Shown: positions 12,176 to 23,053 of the stretch, in pieces
How the letters are laid out: every line of letters begins with the position of its first letter
Position numbering within the stretch: the stretch's first letter is position 1
Origin: Novosphingobium sp. Gsoil 351
GTDB lineage: Bacteria > Pseudomonadota > Alphaproteobacteria > Sphingomonadales > Sphingomonadaceae
DNA: 64,000 bases
Assembly: GCF_009707465.1 (NCBI RefSeq)
Contig: NZ_CP046120.1
Coordinates: 496,001 to 560,000, forward strand
Direction: 5' to 3'
Made by a program: the position numbers and the translations under genes
The notes under the pieces: generated by a model
The model's input: only the letters and a program-made list of their open reading frames with translations
Database searches by the model: none
What the model was told of the DNA's origin: nothing

Positions 12176-13297
12176 ATGCAGCAGACCTACGTCCCCAAGC
12201 TGATCGCGCGCCAGCCATGGCACGTCATCCTGCCGCTGCTGGCACTGGTGCTGTTTGGCAGCACGGTGCTCTATTCGGCGGCCGGGGGCAGCTTGCAGCC
12301 GTGGGCCCTGACCCATACGCTGCGCTTCTTCGTGTTCCTGGCGATGGCGATGATCATCGCCCGGATTCCCGCCGAGGTGTTCAAGTTCGCCGCTTTTCCG
12401 GCCTATGCCGCGATCTTGATCCTGCTGGTGCTGGTCGAGGCGCTGGGTTTCGTCGGCGGGGGCAGCCAACGCTGGCTCAACCTGGGCTTCATAACGCTCC
12501 AGCCGTCGGAATTGATGAAGCCGGGTATCGTGCTGGTCCTGGCCCGGTTCTTCGATCTGCTGCCCTCGGGCGAAATCCGCGGCTGGCGGGCGCTGGTGCC
12601 CGCGCTGGCGCTGCTGGGGGTGCCGATGGGACTGGTGATCATCCAGCCCGATCTCGGCACCGCGCTGGCGATCGGCTTTGGCGGGGTGATGGTCATTTTC
12701 CTGGCGGGCGTCCCGCTAAGCTGGTTCATCGGCGCGGGCGCCGCCGGCCTCGTCGCTGCGCCGATCGCGTTCTTCACCCTGCTCCACGACTACCAGCGCA
12801 ACCGCGTGCTGACCTTCCTCGATCCCGAGAGCGATCCCCTAGGCACCGGCTATCACATCACGCAGTCGAAGATCGCGATCGGCTCGGGCGGGTTCTTCGG
12901 CAAGGGCTTCGGCAACGGCAGCCAGAGCCATCTCGACTACCTCCCCGAGGCGCACACCGATTTCGTGTTCGCGACGATGAGCGAGGAATGGGGTATGCTC
13001 GGCGGGCTGTTCGTGCTGTTCGTGTTCTTCCTGGTGCTGCGCTGGGGTCTGCGCGTCGCCCAGAACGCGCCCGACCGGTTCAGCCGGCTGCTCGCCGCCG
13101 GGATGGCGCTGACGATCTTTTTCTACGTGTTCATCAACCTGATGATGGTGACCGGGATGGCCCCCGTGGTGGGCATCCCCCTGCCTTTCATGAGCCACGG
13201 CGGCAGCTCGATGATGACCAACATGATCTGCATCGGCACGATCATGGCGATCGAACGCTGGACCCGCGAACGCCGGGGCGGCGGAGGGCTTTCGTAA
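12176..13297 (+). CDS. rodA: Rod shape-determining glycosyltransferase RodA
   Basis: RodA (SEDS family) of 373 residues has about ten membrane helices. Conserved SEDS segments are visible: GGSQRWLNLGFITLQPSELMK, IIQPDLGTAL with the functional Asp, YQRNRVLTFLDPESDPLGTGYHITQSKIAIGSGG, LPEAHTDFVFATMSEEWG, and the late PLPFMSHGGSSM loop. It polymerises lipid II into glycan strands together with PBP2. It is the last gene of the mre/mrd cluster and is followed by tRNA-Lys. Confidence 0.97.
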   Translation: MQQTYVPKLIARQPWHVILPLLALVLFGSTVLYSAAGGSLQPWALTHTLRFFVFLAMAMIIARIPAEVFKFAAFPAYAAILILLVLVEALGFVGGGSQRWLNLGFITLQPSELMKPGIVLVLARFFDLLPSGEIRGWRALVPALALLGVPMGLVIIQPDLGTALAIGFGGVMVIFLAGVPLSWFIGAGAAGLVAAPIAFFTLLHDYQRNRVLTFLDPESDPLGTGYHITQSKIAIGSGGFFGKGFGNGSQSHLDYLPEAHTDFVFATMSEEWGMLGGLFVLFVFFLVLRWGLRVAQNAPDRFSRLLAAGMALTIFFYVFINLMMVTGMAPVVGIPLPFMSHGGSSMMTNMICIGTIMAIERWTRERRGGGGLS

Positions 13298-13367
13298 GGG
13301 GTTGCGCCGCATCGCCCAGACGCTATAGGCCACGCCTTCGCTGGCGCCATCGGCCCATCCGCGATAC

Positions 13368-13443
<76 letters not shown>

Positions 13444-13743
13444 AAATTTCCTCGAGAATAACGCGGGAACCTGTCGCCAAGCTGCTGGCCCGCGGCGTGG
13501 GAGCCAGTTCCCGCATAGTCAGGGCGGGCGTGGGCCCCATTGAAAGACTTTTCGAACTTTTTGCTGCGATCACAGGTCCGAACCGCCGACATGGGCTTAT
13601 GCCGGTACCGCACTACGACGTGACGATACTCTGCAATTCCACGCCCAGATCGAATAGCGCCCGATTCCCATTTTCGGCTGGTTTCGGTTAGGAAGCCGCC
13701 GCGTCCCGCGTTTGCGAGTCGTTGCAGATGTAATCGGAATCGT
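13444..13743. other. 300-nt intergenic region without a recognised gene
   Basis: Between tRNA-Lys and the E1 dehydrogenase gene I see no convincing open reading frame, RNA gene or terminator. Short frames crossing the tRNA have no family resemblance. The promoter of the downstream E1 gene presumably lies near 13680-13740, but no clear hexamers stand out. Confidence 0.6.
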
Positions 13744-15942
13744 ATGGACGCCGCCGAAGCCGTTCACGCTCGCCTGCTCGCCGCGCTCGCCAGCGGAGAT
13801 CTGCCGCCGCGCCGCTCGAACCTAGGCCTTGCGAACGTCGGATTGAGCCGCGAGGACGCGGTCGGGCTGTTCCGCTCGCAGCTGCTCAGCCGCCAGCTCG
13901 ACCGCCTCTCGCGCAAGCTCCAGGCGCGCGGCGAGGGGTTCTATACAATTGGATCGTCGGGGCACGAAGGCAACGCCGCGCTGGCCCATGCGCTGCGGCC
14001 CGATGACATGGCCTTCCTCCACTACCGCTCGGCCGCCTTCCAGATTCATCGGGCGGGCCAGGTCCCGGGCGAGACCCCGGCGTGGGACATGCTGCTCAGT
14101 TTCACCGCCGCGGCCGACGATCCGATCTCGGGCGGCCGGCACAAGGTACTGGGATCGAAGCGGTTGGCGATCCCGCCGCAGACCTCGACCATCGCCAGCC
14201 ACCTGCCCAAGGCAGTTGGCGCGGCGTTCTCGATCGGTATGGCCAAGCGGCTGCACCTGGAGGACGGCCCGCTAGCCTCCGACGGGGTGGTCCTGGCCAG
14301 CTTCGGCGACGCCTCGGCCAACCATTCGACCGCGCAGGGAGCGTTCAACACCGCGCTGTGGGCGGCGTATCAAGGCACGCCGATGCCCATTATCTTCTGT
14401 TGCGAGGACAACGGCATCGGCATTTCCACCCGCACACCGAAGGGCTGGATCGCCGACCAGTTTTCGACACGCAATGGCCTGCATTACGTCTACGCCGACG
14501 GCACCGATCTGATCGAAGCCTACCGCGCGGCTCGCGAGGCGGTCGATCACGCCCGCTCGACGCGAAAGCCGGTGTTTCTCCATCTGGGCGCGGTGCGGCT
14601 CTACGGTCACGCCGGTTCTGATATGCCTTCGGCCTATCTCGCGAAGGCCGAAATCGAGGCCGACGAGGCGCGCGACCCCCTGCTCAGCACCGCCGCATTA
14701 CTGATCGAGGAAGACATTCTCTCCGCCGCCGAAATCCGCGAAGTGTGCGACGAGGTCGAAACGACGCTGGCCCGCCAAGCCGAGCTGGCGATAGCGCGGC
14801 CCAAGCTGGCGGATGCGGCGGCGGTGATGGCCAGTATCGTGCCCCCGCGCCGCGAGCCAACCGTTCGAGACTTCTCTGCTGCTGAACGCACCGCGCTGTT
14901 CGCATCGGACGCGACATTGATCGAGAAGCCGCAGCACATGGCGCGGCTGATAAGTTGGGCACTCGCCGACATCCTGCTCGAACGCCCGCACGCGATCGTC
15001 TGCGGCGAGGACGTCGGCCCCAAGGGCGGTGTCTACAACGCGACCGCCAAGCTGCACCAGCGGTTCGGATCGGCGCGTGTGATCAACACCCTGCTCGACG
15101 AGCAGGCGATCCTGGGCCTGGCGATAGGCGCGGCTCACAACGGGCTGCTGCCGATCCCCGAAATCCAGTTCCTTGCCTACGTTCACAACGCCGAAGACCA
15201 AATTCGCGGCGAGGCGGCGACGCTGAGCTTCTTCAGTTGCGGGCAATACACCAACCCGATGGTCATCCGGATTGCCGGGCTGCCCTATCAGAAGGGCTTC
15301 GGCGGGCATTTTCACAACGACAACAGCCTAGCGGTATTTCGCGACGTGCCGGGGCTGATCCTGGCAGTCCCCTCGAACGGGCGGGATGCGGTGGCGATGC
15401 TTCGCGAGTGCGTGCGACTGGCCGATGAAGAACAGCGGGTGGTGGTGTTCGTCGAACCGATCGCGCTGTATATGACACGTGATCTCCACGCCGAGGGCGA
15501 CGGGTTGTGGACCGCACCTTACGATCCCCCGGGGTCCAACGAGGTTCGGATCGGCGAGATCGGGATGCATGGCGACGGCACGGACTTGGCCATCGTCAGT
15601 TACGGCAACGGCTATTACTACTCTCGGCAAGCGGAGAAACTGCTCGGCGAGCACGGCATAAGGGCGCGGGTGATCGACTTGCGCTGGCTCGCCCCGCTGG
15701 CGACTGAGGCGCTGCTGGCGGCGGTAGAGGCATGCGAGCACATCCTGATCGTCGACGAATGCCGCGTCACCGGGTCGCAGAGCGAGGCGTTGATGGCCCT
15801 GTTCGCCGAAAGTGCGCCGGACAAGCGCGTCTCCCGGGTCGCTGCCGAAGACAGCTTCATCTCGCTCGCCCGCGCCGCCACCTACACCTTGCCCAGCCGC
15901 GATACGATCGTTGCGGCGGCGATGGCGTTGCTCCATCGATGA
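13744..15942 (+). CDS. Fused alpha/beta E1 component of a 2-oxoacid dehydrogenase (ThDP-dependent)
   Basis: This 732-residue protein joins an E1-alpha domain (about 1-340) to an E1-beta transketolase-like domain (about 395-732). The alpha part has the ThDP-binding stretch (FGDASANHSTAQGAFNTA ... CCEDNGIGIST) and an IGSSGHEGNAALAHALRPDD lead. The beta part has GEDVGPKGGVYNAT, the ThDP-activating Glu region LLDEQAILGLAIGAA, PEIQFLAYVHNAEDQIRGEAA, and a C-terminal VIDLRWLAPL/VDECRVTGSQSE domain. Such fusions resemble branched-chain 2-oxoacid dehydrogenase E1. No E2 or E3 gene is nearby. Its stop overlaps the start of a FabD-like acyltransferase (ATGA at 15939-15942), so the acyl acceptor may be an acyl carrier rather than an E2; that is inference. 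Substrate unknown. Confidence 0.87.
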   Translation: MDAAEAVHARLLAALASGDLPPRRSNLGLANVGLSREDAVGLFRSQLLSRQLDRLSRKLQARGEGFYTIGSSGHEGNAALAHALRPDDMAFLHYRSAAFQIHRAGQVPGETPAWDMLLSFTAAADDPISGGRHKVLGSKRLAIPPQTSTIASHLPKAVGAAFSIGMAKRLHLEDGPLASDGVVLASFGDASANHSTAQGAFNTALWAAYQGTPMPIIFCCEDNGIGISTRTPKGWIADQFSTRNGLHYVYADGTDLIEAYRAAREAVDHARSTRKPVFLHLGAVRLYGHAGSDMPSAYLAKAEIEADEARDPLLSTAALLIEEDILSAAEIREVCDEVETTLARQAELAIARPKLADAAAVMASIVPPRREPTVRDFSAAERTALFASDATLIEKPQHMARLISWALADILLERPHAIVCGEDVGPKGGVYNATAKLHQRFGSARVINTLLDEQAILGLAIGAAHNGLLPIPEIQFLAYVHNAEDQIRGEAATLSFFSCGQYTNPMVIRIAGLPYQKGFGGHFHNDNSLAVFRDVPGLILAVPSNGRDAVAMLRECVRLADEEQRVVVFVEPIALYMTRDLHAEGDGLWTAPYDPPGSNEVRIGEIGMHGDGTDLAIVSYGNGYYYSRQAEKLLGEHGIRARVIDLRWLAPLATEALLAAVEACEHILIVDECRVTGSQSEALMALFAESAPDKRVSRVAAEDSFISLARAATYTLPSRDTIVAAAMALLHR

Positions 15943-16961
15943 GCAAGGAGAAAGCACTCGTCGTATGCCCCGGTCGCGGGACTTACGGAGCGAGCGAATT
16001 GGGTTATCTTGCCCGCCATCACGCGGGATCTGCTTTGCTCGCCGCATTCGACCGCCAGCGGAACGAGCGAGCGGCGCAGTCGATCTCCGAGCTCGACTGC
16101 GCGGCCCGTTTCTCAACCGCGCTTCATGGCTCGGGCGCCAACGCCTCCCCGCTGATCTATGCAGCGGGAATCCTCGACTACCTGGCGCTCGATACCGGCA
16201 AGGTGGAGGTGGTCGCGATCTGCGGCAATTCGATGGGCTGGTACACCGCGCTGGCCTGCGCCGGCGCGGTCTCACCCGAGCATGGCTTCGCCATTGCCGA
16301 TGGGATGGGGGTCAATTCGGGCACCGGCGAGCCTGGCGGGCAGCTGCTGTTGACACTGGTGGGCGACGATTGGCGGCCTGACCCGGCGTTGCGTCGCGAA
16401 ATCGACCGAAAGCTTGCTCGAAGCGGTGCGTTCCGCTCGATCGAATTGGGCGGCATGCTGCTGGTCGCGGGCGAAGAGCGTGAACTCGACGCGCTGCTGG
16501 CCGCCCTCCCCGCCATGCCCGGCCGCCCGCCGCTCCGCCTCGCCGGACACGGTCCGTTCCACACGGCGCTGATGGCCGAAAGCAGTCGCCGCGCGCTCGC
16601 CCAGCTTCCTGCCGCGTGGTTCGGCGCGCCGCGCGTCCCGCTGATCGACGGCGAAGGCCGAGTCTGGCGCGCCAAGGCGACCACCCCTGAGGCGATGCAC
16701 CGCTACACGTTTACCACCCAGATTCTCGAACCCTACGACTTCACCCGCTCGCTCGCGGTCGGGATCAAGGAGTTCGCGCCCGACCGGATCGTTTTGCTCG
16801 GACCCGGCGATACGATGGGCGGCGCCATCGGGCAGGTGCTGGTGGCCGAGAAGTGGCTGGGAATCTTCGACAAGGCCGGGTTCGCCGCGCGCCAGGCGGA
16901 GGCTCCGTTCGTCATCGCCATGGGTCGCGAAGACCAGCGCGCGCGCGTCACCAGGGGCTGA
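15939..16961 (+). CDS. FabD-like acyl (malonyl) transferase
   Basis: The protein has 340 residues from ATG 15939, which overlaps the E1 stop codon. It has the acyltransferase fold signatures: a nucleophile elbow CGNSMGWYTALA with Ser98 and the catalytic histidine motif LAGHGPFHTALM with His208. This spacing is that of malonyl-CoA:ACP transacylases. It is not the housekeeping FabD by context: no fabG, acpP or fabF lies nearby and the N-terminus (ALVVCPGRGTYGASELGYL) differs from the usual FPGQGSQ. Tight coupling to the E1 fusion suggests both act on one acyl substrate. The Arg that selects malonyl in FabD is not evident near the Ser, so other acyl groups are possible. Confidence 0.82.
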   Translation: MSKEKALVVCPGRGTYGASELGYLARHHAGSALLAAFDRQRNERAAQSISELDCAARFSTALHGSGANASPLIYAAGILDYLALDTGKVEVVAICGNSMGWYTALACAGAVSPEHGFAIADGMGVNSGTGEPGGQLLLTLVGDDWRPDPALRREIDRKLARSGAFRSIELGGMLLVAGEERELDALLAALPAMPGRPPLRLAGHGPFHTALMAESSRRALAQLPAAWFGAPRVPLIDGEGRVWRAKATTPEAMHRYTFTTQILEPYDFTRSLAVGIKEFAPDRIVLLGPGDTMGGAIGQVLVAEKWLGIFDKAGFAARQAEAPFVIAMGREDQRARVTRG

Positions 16962-17030
16962 AAGCGCGTCGCGGGGTTGCGCGGCGGCGATCGCGTCCGC
17001 ATGGACCCATGCTTGGGTGGGGTAATCTCG

Positions 17031-18170
17031 ATGATCGCTGTGTTGTTTGCCTTCTGGCTGCTTTCGCTCGCTCTGTCCGCTACGGTCCGCGTTGGACCCA
17101 CCAAGATCCCGGCTCAGGTGCTTGGGTTTTGGTGGCTTGGAAGCTTCGTCGGGCAGATGCTGGCGGCGCCCATGGTGTTGGTTGCGGCAATCGCCGCGAT
17201 TCTGCTGAGCGGAACGATCGCGAAAGTCGCCGCCGCACTCGCCGCGCTGCTGTTCGCGGTTGCCCACCTGCGCAACCGCCGCGATGGGGCGACGATGCTG
17301 CGGGCGATGGGGCTCGACGAAGCACTGCCACTCGGCGCCGGTTTCCGCCCGATGAGCAGCCGCGCCGGGACACGGCGAATCTCACGGATCGCCTATGCGC
17401 CCGACGGAGAGCGGACCACACTCGACATCGTCGCGCCTGCCGAGCGCCCGGCCGCCGCCATGCCGGTGCTGATCCACATTCACGGCGGCGCATGGCTGCT
17501 GGGCAAGCGCAACCAGCAGGCCAAGCCGCTGCTGCACCACCTTGCGCGGAACGGCTGGCTGTGTCTCGACATCAACTACCGCCTTGCGCCCAAGCACCGC
17601 TTTCCGACGATGCTGACCGACGTGCTCCGTGCAATCGTCTGGGCCAAGGCGAACGTCGCGCAATATGGTGGCGACCCGGCGCGGATTGCGCTTACCGGCG
17701 GCTCGGCGGGTGGACACCTGACCGCGCTCGGCGCTCTCGCCCACGATCGCGCCGCGGCCAAGCCGGGGTTCGAGAACGAGGACTGTTCGGTCCAGGCGGC
17801 GGTGCCCAACTATGGCCGGTTCGACTTCACAGACCGGCTCAACCTGTGGGGCCGCAACCACGCCTCGCTGCGCCAGTGGGAGGCGGACAAGATCATGCCC
17901 GCGGACGTGGACTCGGCAGGGTGGAACCTGGCCAGCCCGATCGCGCTGGTCCGCGCCGACGCCCCGCCAATGCTGGTGATCCACGGCGCGCACGACACGC
18001 TGATCCCGGTCGCGGAAGGGGCGGCGTTCGCCATGGCCCAACGCGACGCTGGCGGCTCCGTCGATCACATAGAGCTAAGCGGCGGCCAACACGCCTTCGA
18101 CACGATGGAATCGGCGCTGACCTGGGCCCACGTCCGGGCGGTGCGCGCCTGGCTGGAGCGGCATTTGTGA
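17031..18170 (+). CDS. Membrane-anchored alpha/beta hydrolase (hormone-sensitive lipase type)
   Basis: The protein has 379 residues from ATG 17031 (GGGTGGGGT site upstream; ATG 17001 and an earlier start are possible). About three hydrophobic helices fill residues 1-80 (IAVLFAFWLLSLALSATV, FVGQMLAAPMVLVAAIAAILL). A carboxylesterase domain follows with the oxyanion motif HIHGGAWLLG, the nucleophile elbow ALTGGSAGGHLTAL, the acid region VIHGAHDTLIPV and the histidine SGGQHAFD. This is the HSL/acetylesterase arrangement, so it probably hydrolyses small or lipid-like esters at the inner membrane. It follows the acyltransferase gene by about 70 nt and could be co-transcribed, but no overlap links them. 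Confidence 0.85.
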   Translation: MIAVLFAFWLLSLALSATVRVGPTKIPAQVLGFWWLGSFVGQMLAAPMVLVAAIAAILLSGTIAKVAAALAALLFAVAHLRNRRDGATMLRAMGLDEALPLGAGFRPMSSRAGTRRISRIAYAPDGERTTLDIVAPAERPAAAMPVLIHIHGGAWLLGKRNQQAKPLLHHLARNGWLCLDINYRLAPKHRFPTMLTDVLRAIVWAKANVAQYGGDPARIALTGGSAGGHLTALGALAHDRAAAKPGFENEDCSVQAAVPNYGRFDFTDRLNLWGRNHASLRQWEADKIMPADVDSAGWNLASPIALVRADAPPMLVIHGAHDTLIPVAEGAAFAMAQRDAGGSVDHIELSGGQHAFDTMESALTWAHVRAVRAWLERHL

Positions 18171-18211
18171 CGCGACCCAACCGAAGGCTTCTGTAGGGCG
18201 CGTTTTTCCGA

Positions 18212-19380
<1,169 letters not shown>

Positions 19381-19444
19381 CTCCGCCCATCCGCGAGCAA
19401 AAATGTTCCGCGCAACCGGGCGTGAAACCTGTGTAAAGCGTACC

Positions 19445-21247
19445 ATGTCCGAAAACCCCCTGTCCTTCGCGGGCGTCCGCGCGATCCTCGGCGAAGCCCT
19501 CGCCGCGCGTGGCTATACCGATCCCACCCCCGTCCAGGCCGCCGTGCTGGAAGACGCGGCGCGCGGGCGCGATCTGGTCGTGTCGGCGCAGACGGGATCG
19601 GGCAAGACCGTCGCGTTCGGCATGGCTATGGCGACCGAACTGCTCGCCGACGACGGGAAGATCGCAGTCAGCTGCAGCCCGCTTGCGTTGGTGATCGCGC
19701 CCACTCGCGAGCTGGCGATGCAGGTCGGGCGCGAGCTGCACTGGCTCTATGAGAAGACCGGTGCGCGCGTCGCGATCTGCGTCGGCGGGATGGACCCGCA
19801 GAAAGAGCGGCGCATGCTCCAGAGCGGCGCGCATATCGTGATCGGCACGCCGGGACGCTTGCGCGACCATCTCGAGCGCGGCGCGCTCGACCTCTCGGGC
19901 TTGCGCACGATCGTCCTCGACGAGGCCGACGAGATGCTCGACATGGGTTTTCGCGAGGACCTCGAGGAAATCCTCGACGCCACCCCCGACACCCGCCGCA
20001 CGATGCTGTTTTCGGCGACGATGCCCCCGGCGATCGCCAACCTCGCCCGGCGCTATCAACGCGATGCGCTGCGCATCTCGACGGTCGGCGACGATCGCGG
20101 GCATGGCGACATCGCCTATCAGGCGGTCACCGTCGCCCCGGCTGAAATCGAGCAGGCGGTGGTCAACCTCCTGCGCTTCCACGAAGCCGAAACCGCGATG
20201 CTGTTCTGCGCCACGCGCGAGAACGTACGGCGGCTCCACGCCACGCTGCAGGAGCGCGGATTCGATGTGGTCGCGCTGTCGGGCGAGCATTCCCAGCAGG
20301 AGCGCAATCATGCGTTGCAGGCGTTGCGCGACCGGCGGGCGCGGGTCTGCGTCGCCACCGACGTCGCCGCGCGCGGGATCGACCTGCCCACGCTGAGCCT
20401 GGTGGTCCATGTCGAGTTGCCGCGTGATGCCGAAGTGCTCCAGCACCGCTCGGGCCGTACGGGGCGCGCGGGCAAGAAGGGGACCGCGATCCTGATCGTA
20501 CCATATCCCCGCCGCAAGCGGGTCGAGATGATGTTGCGCGGGGCCAAGATCAACGCAGAGTGGATTTCGGCTCCTGCGCCCGAAGCGATCCACGCGCAGG
20601 ATCGGCAAAGGTTGATCACGGCCCTGCTCGAGCCGGTCGAGTTCGACGACGAGGACCGCGCCATCGCAGCGCAGCTCCTTGCCGAGCGCAGCCCGGAGGA
20701 CATCGCCGCCGCGCTCGTGCGCGCCCACCGTGCGGCGATGCCTCAGCCCGAGGAGCTGACCGAGAATACTCCAGCCGCGCGCACTGCGGCGCAGGCTGAG
20801 CGCCACCGTCCGGGCTTCGACGATGTGATCTGGTTCCGGATGGACCTAGGCCGCCGCCAGAACGCCGATCCGCGCTGGATCCTGCCGCTGCTATGCCGTC
20901 GCGGCCACATTACCCGCAACGAGATCGGGGCGATCCGCATAGGCATCCACGAGACCCACTTCCAGGTGCCGCGCTCGATCGCCGGGCGCTTCGCCGACGC
21001 CGTCGCTCGGACCGCGTCAGGCTCTGCGGAGGATGGCAGCGAAGTGCGGATCGAAGTCATGCCCGAGGACGGACACGGCAATCGTCACACCCCCGCGCCC
21101 GCTCAGCGTCAGCACGGTCATGAGAGCAAACCGCATCAGCCGGTCAAGCGGGCGACCCTGGCCCCTTCGACCAAAGAGCGAGTGTCGCGGCCGACCCCGC
21201 AAAAACCGCACCCCCACAAGCCAAAGAAATTCCGCAAGCCGGGTTGA
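19445..21247 (+). CDS. DEAD-box RNA helicase with DbpA-type RNA-binding domain
   Basis: A helicase of 600 residues from ATG 19445. RecA domain 1 shows Q-motif region (TDPTPVQAAVL), motif I AQTGSGKT (48-55), Ia PTRELAMQV, Ib TPGRL, DEAD (159-162) and SATMP. RecA domain 2 shows RGIDLPTLSLVVHVELP and the arginine-finger motif HRSGRTGRAGKKG. A C-terminal fold resembling the DbpA RNA-binding domain follows (GHITRNEIGAIRIGIHETHFQVPRSIAGRF in part), then a basic, proline-rich tail (KPHQPVKRATLAPSTKERV onward). The architecture matches DbpA/CsdA-like helicases that remodel 23S rRNA during ribosome assembly. The spacer of over 90 residues before the RBD is longer than in E. coli DbpA. Confidence 0.92.
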   Translation: MSENPLSFAGVRAILGEALAARGYTDPTPVQAAVLEDAARGRDLVVSAQTGSGKTVAFGMAMATELLADDGKIAVSCSPLALVIAPTRELAMQVGRELHWLYEKTGARVAICVGGMDPQKERRMLQSGAHIVIGTPGRLRDHLERGALDLSGLRTIVLDEADEMLDMGFREDLEEILDATPDTRRTMLFSATMPPAIANLARRYQRDALRISTVGDDRGHGDIAYQAVTVAPAEIEQAVVNLLRFHEAETAMLFCATRENVRRLHATLQERGFDVVALSGEHSQQERNHALQALRDRRARVCVATDVAARGIDLPTLSLVVHVELPRDAEVLQHRSGRTGRAGKKGTAILIVPYPRRKRVEMMLRGAKINAEWISAPAPEAIHAQDRQRLITALLEPVEFDDEDRAIAAQLLAERSPEDIAAALVRAHRAAMPQPEELTENTPAARTAAQAERHRPGFDDVIWFRMDLGRRQNADPRWILPLLCRRGHITRNEIGAIRIGIHETHFQVPRSIAGRFADAVARTASGSAEDGSEVRIEVMPEDGHGNRHTPAPAQRQHGHESKPHQPVKRATLAPSTKERVSRPTPQKPHPHKPKKFRKPG

Positions 21248-21253
21248 TCGCGG

Positions 21254-22468
21254 TCAGGCGAAGTGCAGCCTTCGGTACTTCCCGCGGAAATACAATAACG
21301 GATCGCGCCTCGGCTCGAACTGCGCCCGCACCACTTCGCCGATCAGGATGAAGTGATCGCCCGCCTCGTGCACCGCGTGCCGGGTACATTCAAAGCTGCC
21401 GAGCGATCCGTCGAGCAACGGAACTCCAGTCTCGCCGGGCGACCATGCCGTCGCCGAAAAGCGGTCCTCGGCCTTGCCCGCGAAACGATTCGAGGCGGGC
21501 TGCTGGCCGATCTGGAGGACGTTGACACCGAAATGCTGGGCTTCGCGCAGGATCGGCGCGGAGGCCGCGGTATTGGCGATGCACACGAGCAGAAGCGGGG
21601 GATCGAGCGACACGGAGGTGAAACTGTTCGCGGTCAGTCCCACCGGCCGCCCGTCGGCGTCGGTCGTGGTGATGATGGTGATTCCGGTGGCGAAGCAGCC
21701 CAGGCCGTCGCGCAGAGTGCGGGCATCGGACCCCGCACGGAACTCTGTGCCGGCGCGCGGCTGCTTGCGCTCGAGGAAATCGAGCAGCAAGCCGAGGAAT
21801 GCTTCGCTGCGGTCCGTAACCACAAGGAGGTCGGCGTCGGCAACTTCGGCGCTCTCGCCGCTGGGTAGGGCATCATCGAACGCCTGCGCTTCCGGCGAGC
21901 GTTGCATCCACGATAGTCCGCCACGCACAACCAGGGTTGGCAGCTTGAGTTCGGGCGCGGCGGCGAACAGCCGCTCGGGCACCTGCTCGACCGGAAAAGC
22001 CGCCAAGGTCCGCTCGTCCCAGTTCGCCTTGCCACGCGCCGTTTCCAGGCGCTCGGCGATCTCGCCGGCCAACGCGGCCTCGGTTTGCACCGGCATGTCC
22101 ACCAGCACCAACCCGGCGGCAAGAGTGGCAGCGTCGGTGGCCAGCGCTGTGACCGCGATCCAGCCACCCATCGTCGAAGCGACCAGCACAGGGCGCGACC
22201 CCATTTGGGCGAGCACCGCGCGCAAATCCTCGACGTGGGTGTCGAGATCATAGCGCCCATCCTTTGGCCATTCGCTGCCGCCATGGCCGCGCAGGTCGAG
22301 GCTGACCACGTAGCGGCCGGCGCGAACCAAGCTCTCGGCGGTCGCAGCCCAGACTTGTCGGGTCTGGCCCGCACCGTGGATCAACAGGATCGCCGGATCG
22401 TGCACTTCCCCTTCGACATCGGCTTCAAGCCGGACACCGCCGAAGCCCTTGAATGCGATTACGGTCAT
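21254..22468 (-). CDS. Alpha/beta hydrolase-flavin reductase fusion protein
   Basis: This 404-residue protein starts at ATG 22468, which overlaps the queF stop (ATGA). Residues 1-245 are an alpha/beta hydrolase ([13 protein letters not shown] oxyanion region, [11 protein letters not shown], nucleophile elbow VASTMGGW with Ser98). Residues about 250-404 are a flavin reductase-like FMN domain ([63 protein letters not shown] in part). The late position where hydrolases carry the catalytic His reads [19 protein letters not shown], without a histidine, so the hydrolase half may be non-catalytic or use another residue. The flavin reductase half suggests an FMN/FAD-dependent or two-component monooxygenase role; the substrate is unknown. 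Confidence 0.85.
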   Translation of the reverse strand: MTVIAFKGFGGVRLEADVEGEVHDPAILLIHGAGQTRQVWAATAESLVRAGRYVVSLDLRGHGGSEWPKDGRYDLDTHVEDLRAVLAQMGSRPVLVASTMGGWIAVTALATDAATLAAGLVLVDMPVQTEAALAGEIAERLETARGKANWDERTLAAFPVEQVPERLFAAAPELKLPTLVVRGGLSWMQRSPEAQAFDDALPSGESAEVADADLLVVTDRSEAFLGLLLDFLERKQPRAGTEFRAGSDARTLRDGLGCFATGITIITTTDADGRPVGLTANSFTSVSLDPPLLLVCIANTAASAPILREAQHFGVNVLQIGQQPASNRFAGKAEDRFSATAWSPGETGVPLLDGSLGSFECTRHAVHEAGDHFILIGEVVRAQFEPRRDPLLYFRGKYRRLHFA

Positions 22469-22935
22469 CCCCTCCCCCGATAGCTCGCTACACCCTGATC
22501 GGGCAGCCACAATTCAGCCGGTGGCGGGCCCGACTGCCAGAACACGTCGATTGGAATCCCGCCTCGCGGGTACCAGTAGCCGCCGATCCTGAGCCAGCGC
22601 GGCTGCATTTCGGTGACTATCCGCTGACCGATCCCCACGGTCACGTCCTCGTGAAACCCCGCGTGGTTGCGAAATGCACCGAGAAACAACTTCAGCGACT
22701 TCGATTCCACGATCGTCTCGCCGGGTGCATAGTCTATCACCAAATGCGCGAAATCGGGCTGGCCGGTAACCGGGCACAGCGAAGTGAACTCGGGCGCGGA
22801 GAAACGGACGCAATAGATCGCGCCCGGGCGCGGGTTCGGAACGTAGTCCAGCGTCGCCTCGTCCGGCGAACCGGGCAGCGAACTGGCGTGACCGAGGTGG
22901 CGGGTTGGCGGCAATTGTGGCATCGTCGTCGCCAT
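22465..22935 (-). CDS. queF: NADPH-dependent 7-cyano-7-deazaguanine reductase QueF
   Basis: A 156-residue QueF of the short (unimodular) type, starting at ATG 22935. Hallmarks are [13 protein letters not shown], with the catalytic Cys54 that forms a thioimide with preQ0 and Asp61 as proton donor, and the QueF motif [20 protein letters not shown] for NADPH binding. It reduces preQ0 to preQ1 in queuosine synthesis. It is translationally coupled to the hydrolase-flavin reductase fusion. No other que genes are in the window. The reading frame continues upstream, but that part is antisense to the divergent gene at 23054. Confidence 0.95.
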   Translation of the reverse strand: MATTMPQLPPTRHLGHASSLPGSPDEATLDYVPNPRPGAIYCVRFSAPEFTSLCPVTGQPDFAHLVIDYAPGETIVESKSLKLFLGAFRNHAGFHEDVTVGIGQRIVTEMQPRWLRIGGYWYPRGGIPIDVFWQSGPPPAELWLPDQGVASYRGRG

Positions 22936-23053
22936 GCCCGCGCGGCGCGACGGAGTCGAGACCGCGACCGGGTAGATTTTGCCACACAGCCGCCGGTTGG
23001 AACGACCCGATTCAGCGCCTATTAAAGCGCCCCGCTGCTGGGTTTGGAGCACG

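Noticed and set aside
10709..12469. A 586-codon open frame on the minus strand opposite mrdA/rodA
   Set aside because: It is antisense to clear penicillin-binding protein sequence, has the Arg/His/Gly/Asp-rich composition of a shadow frame in GC-rich DNA, and matches no family.
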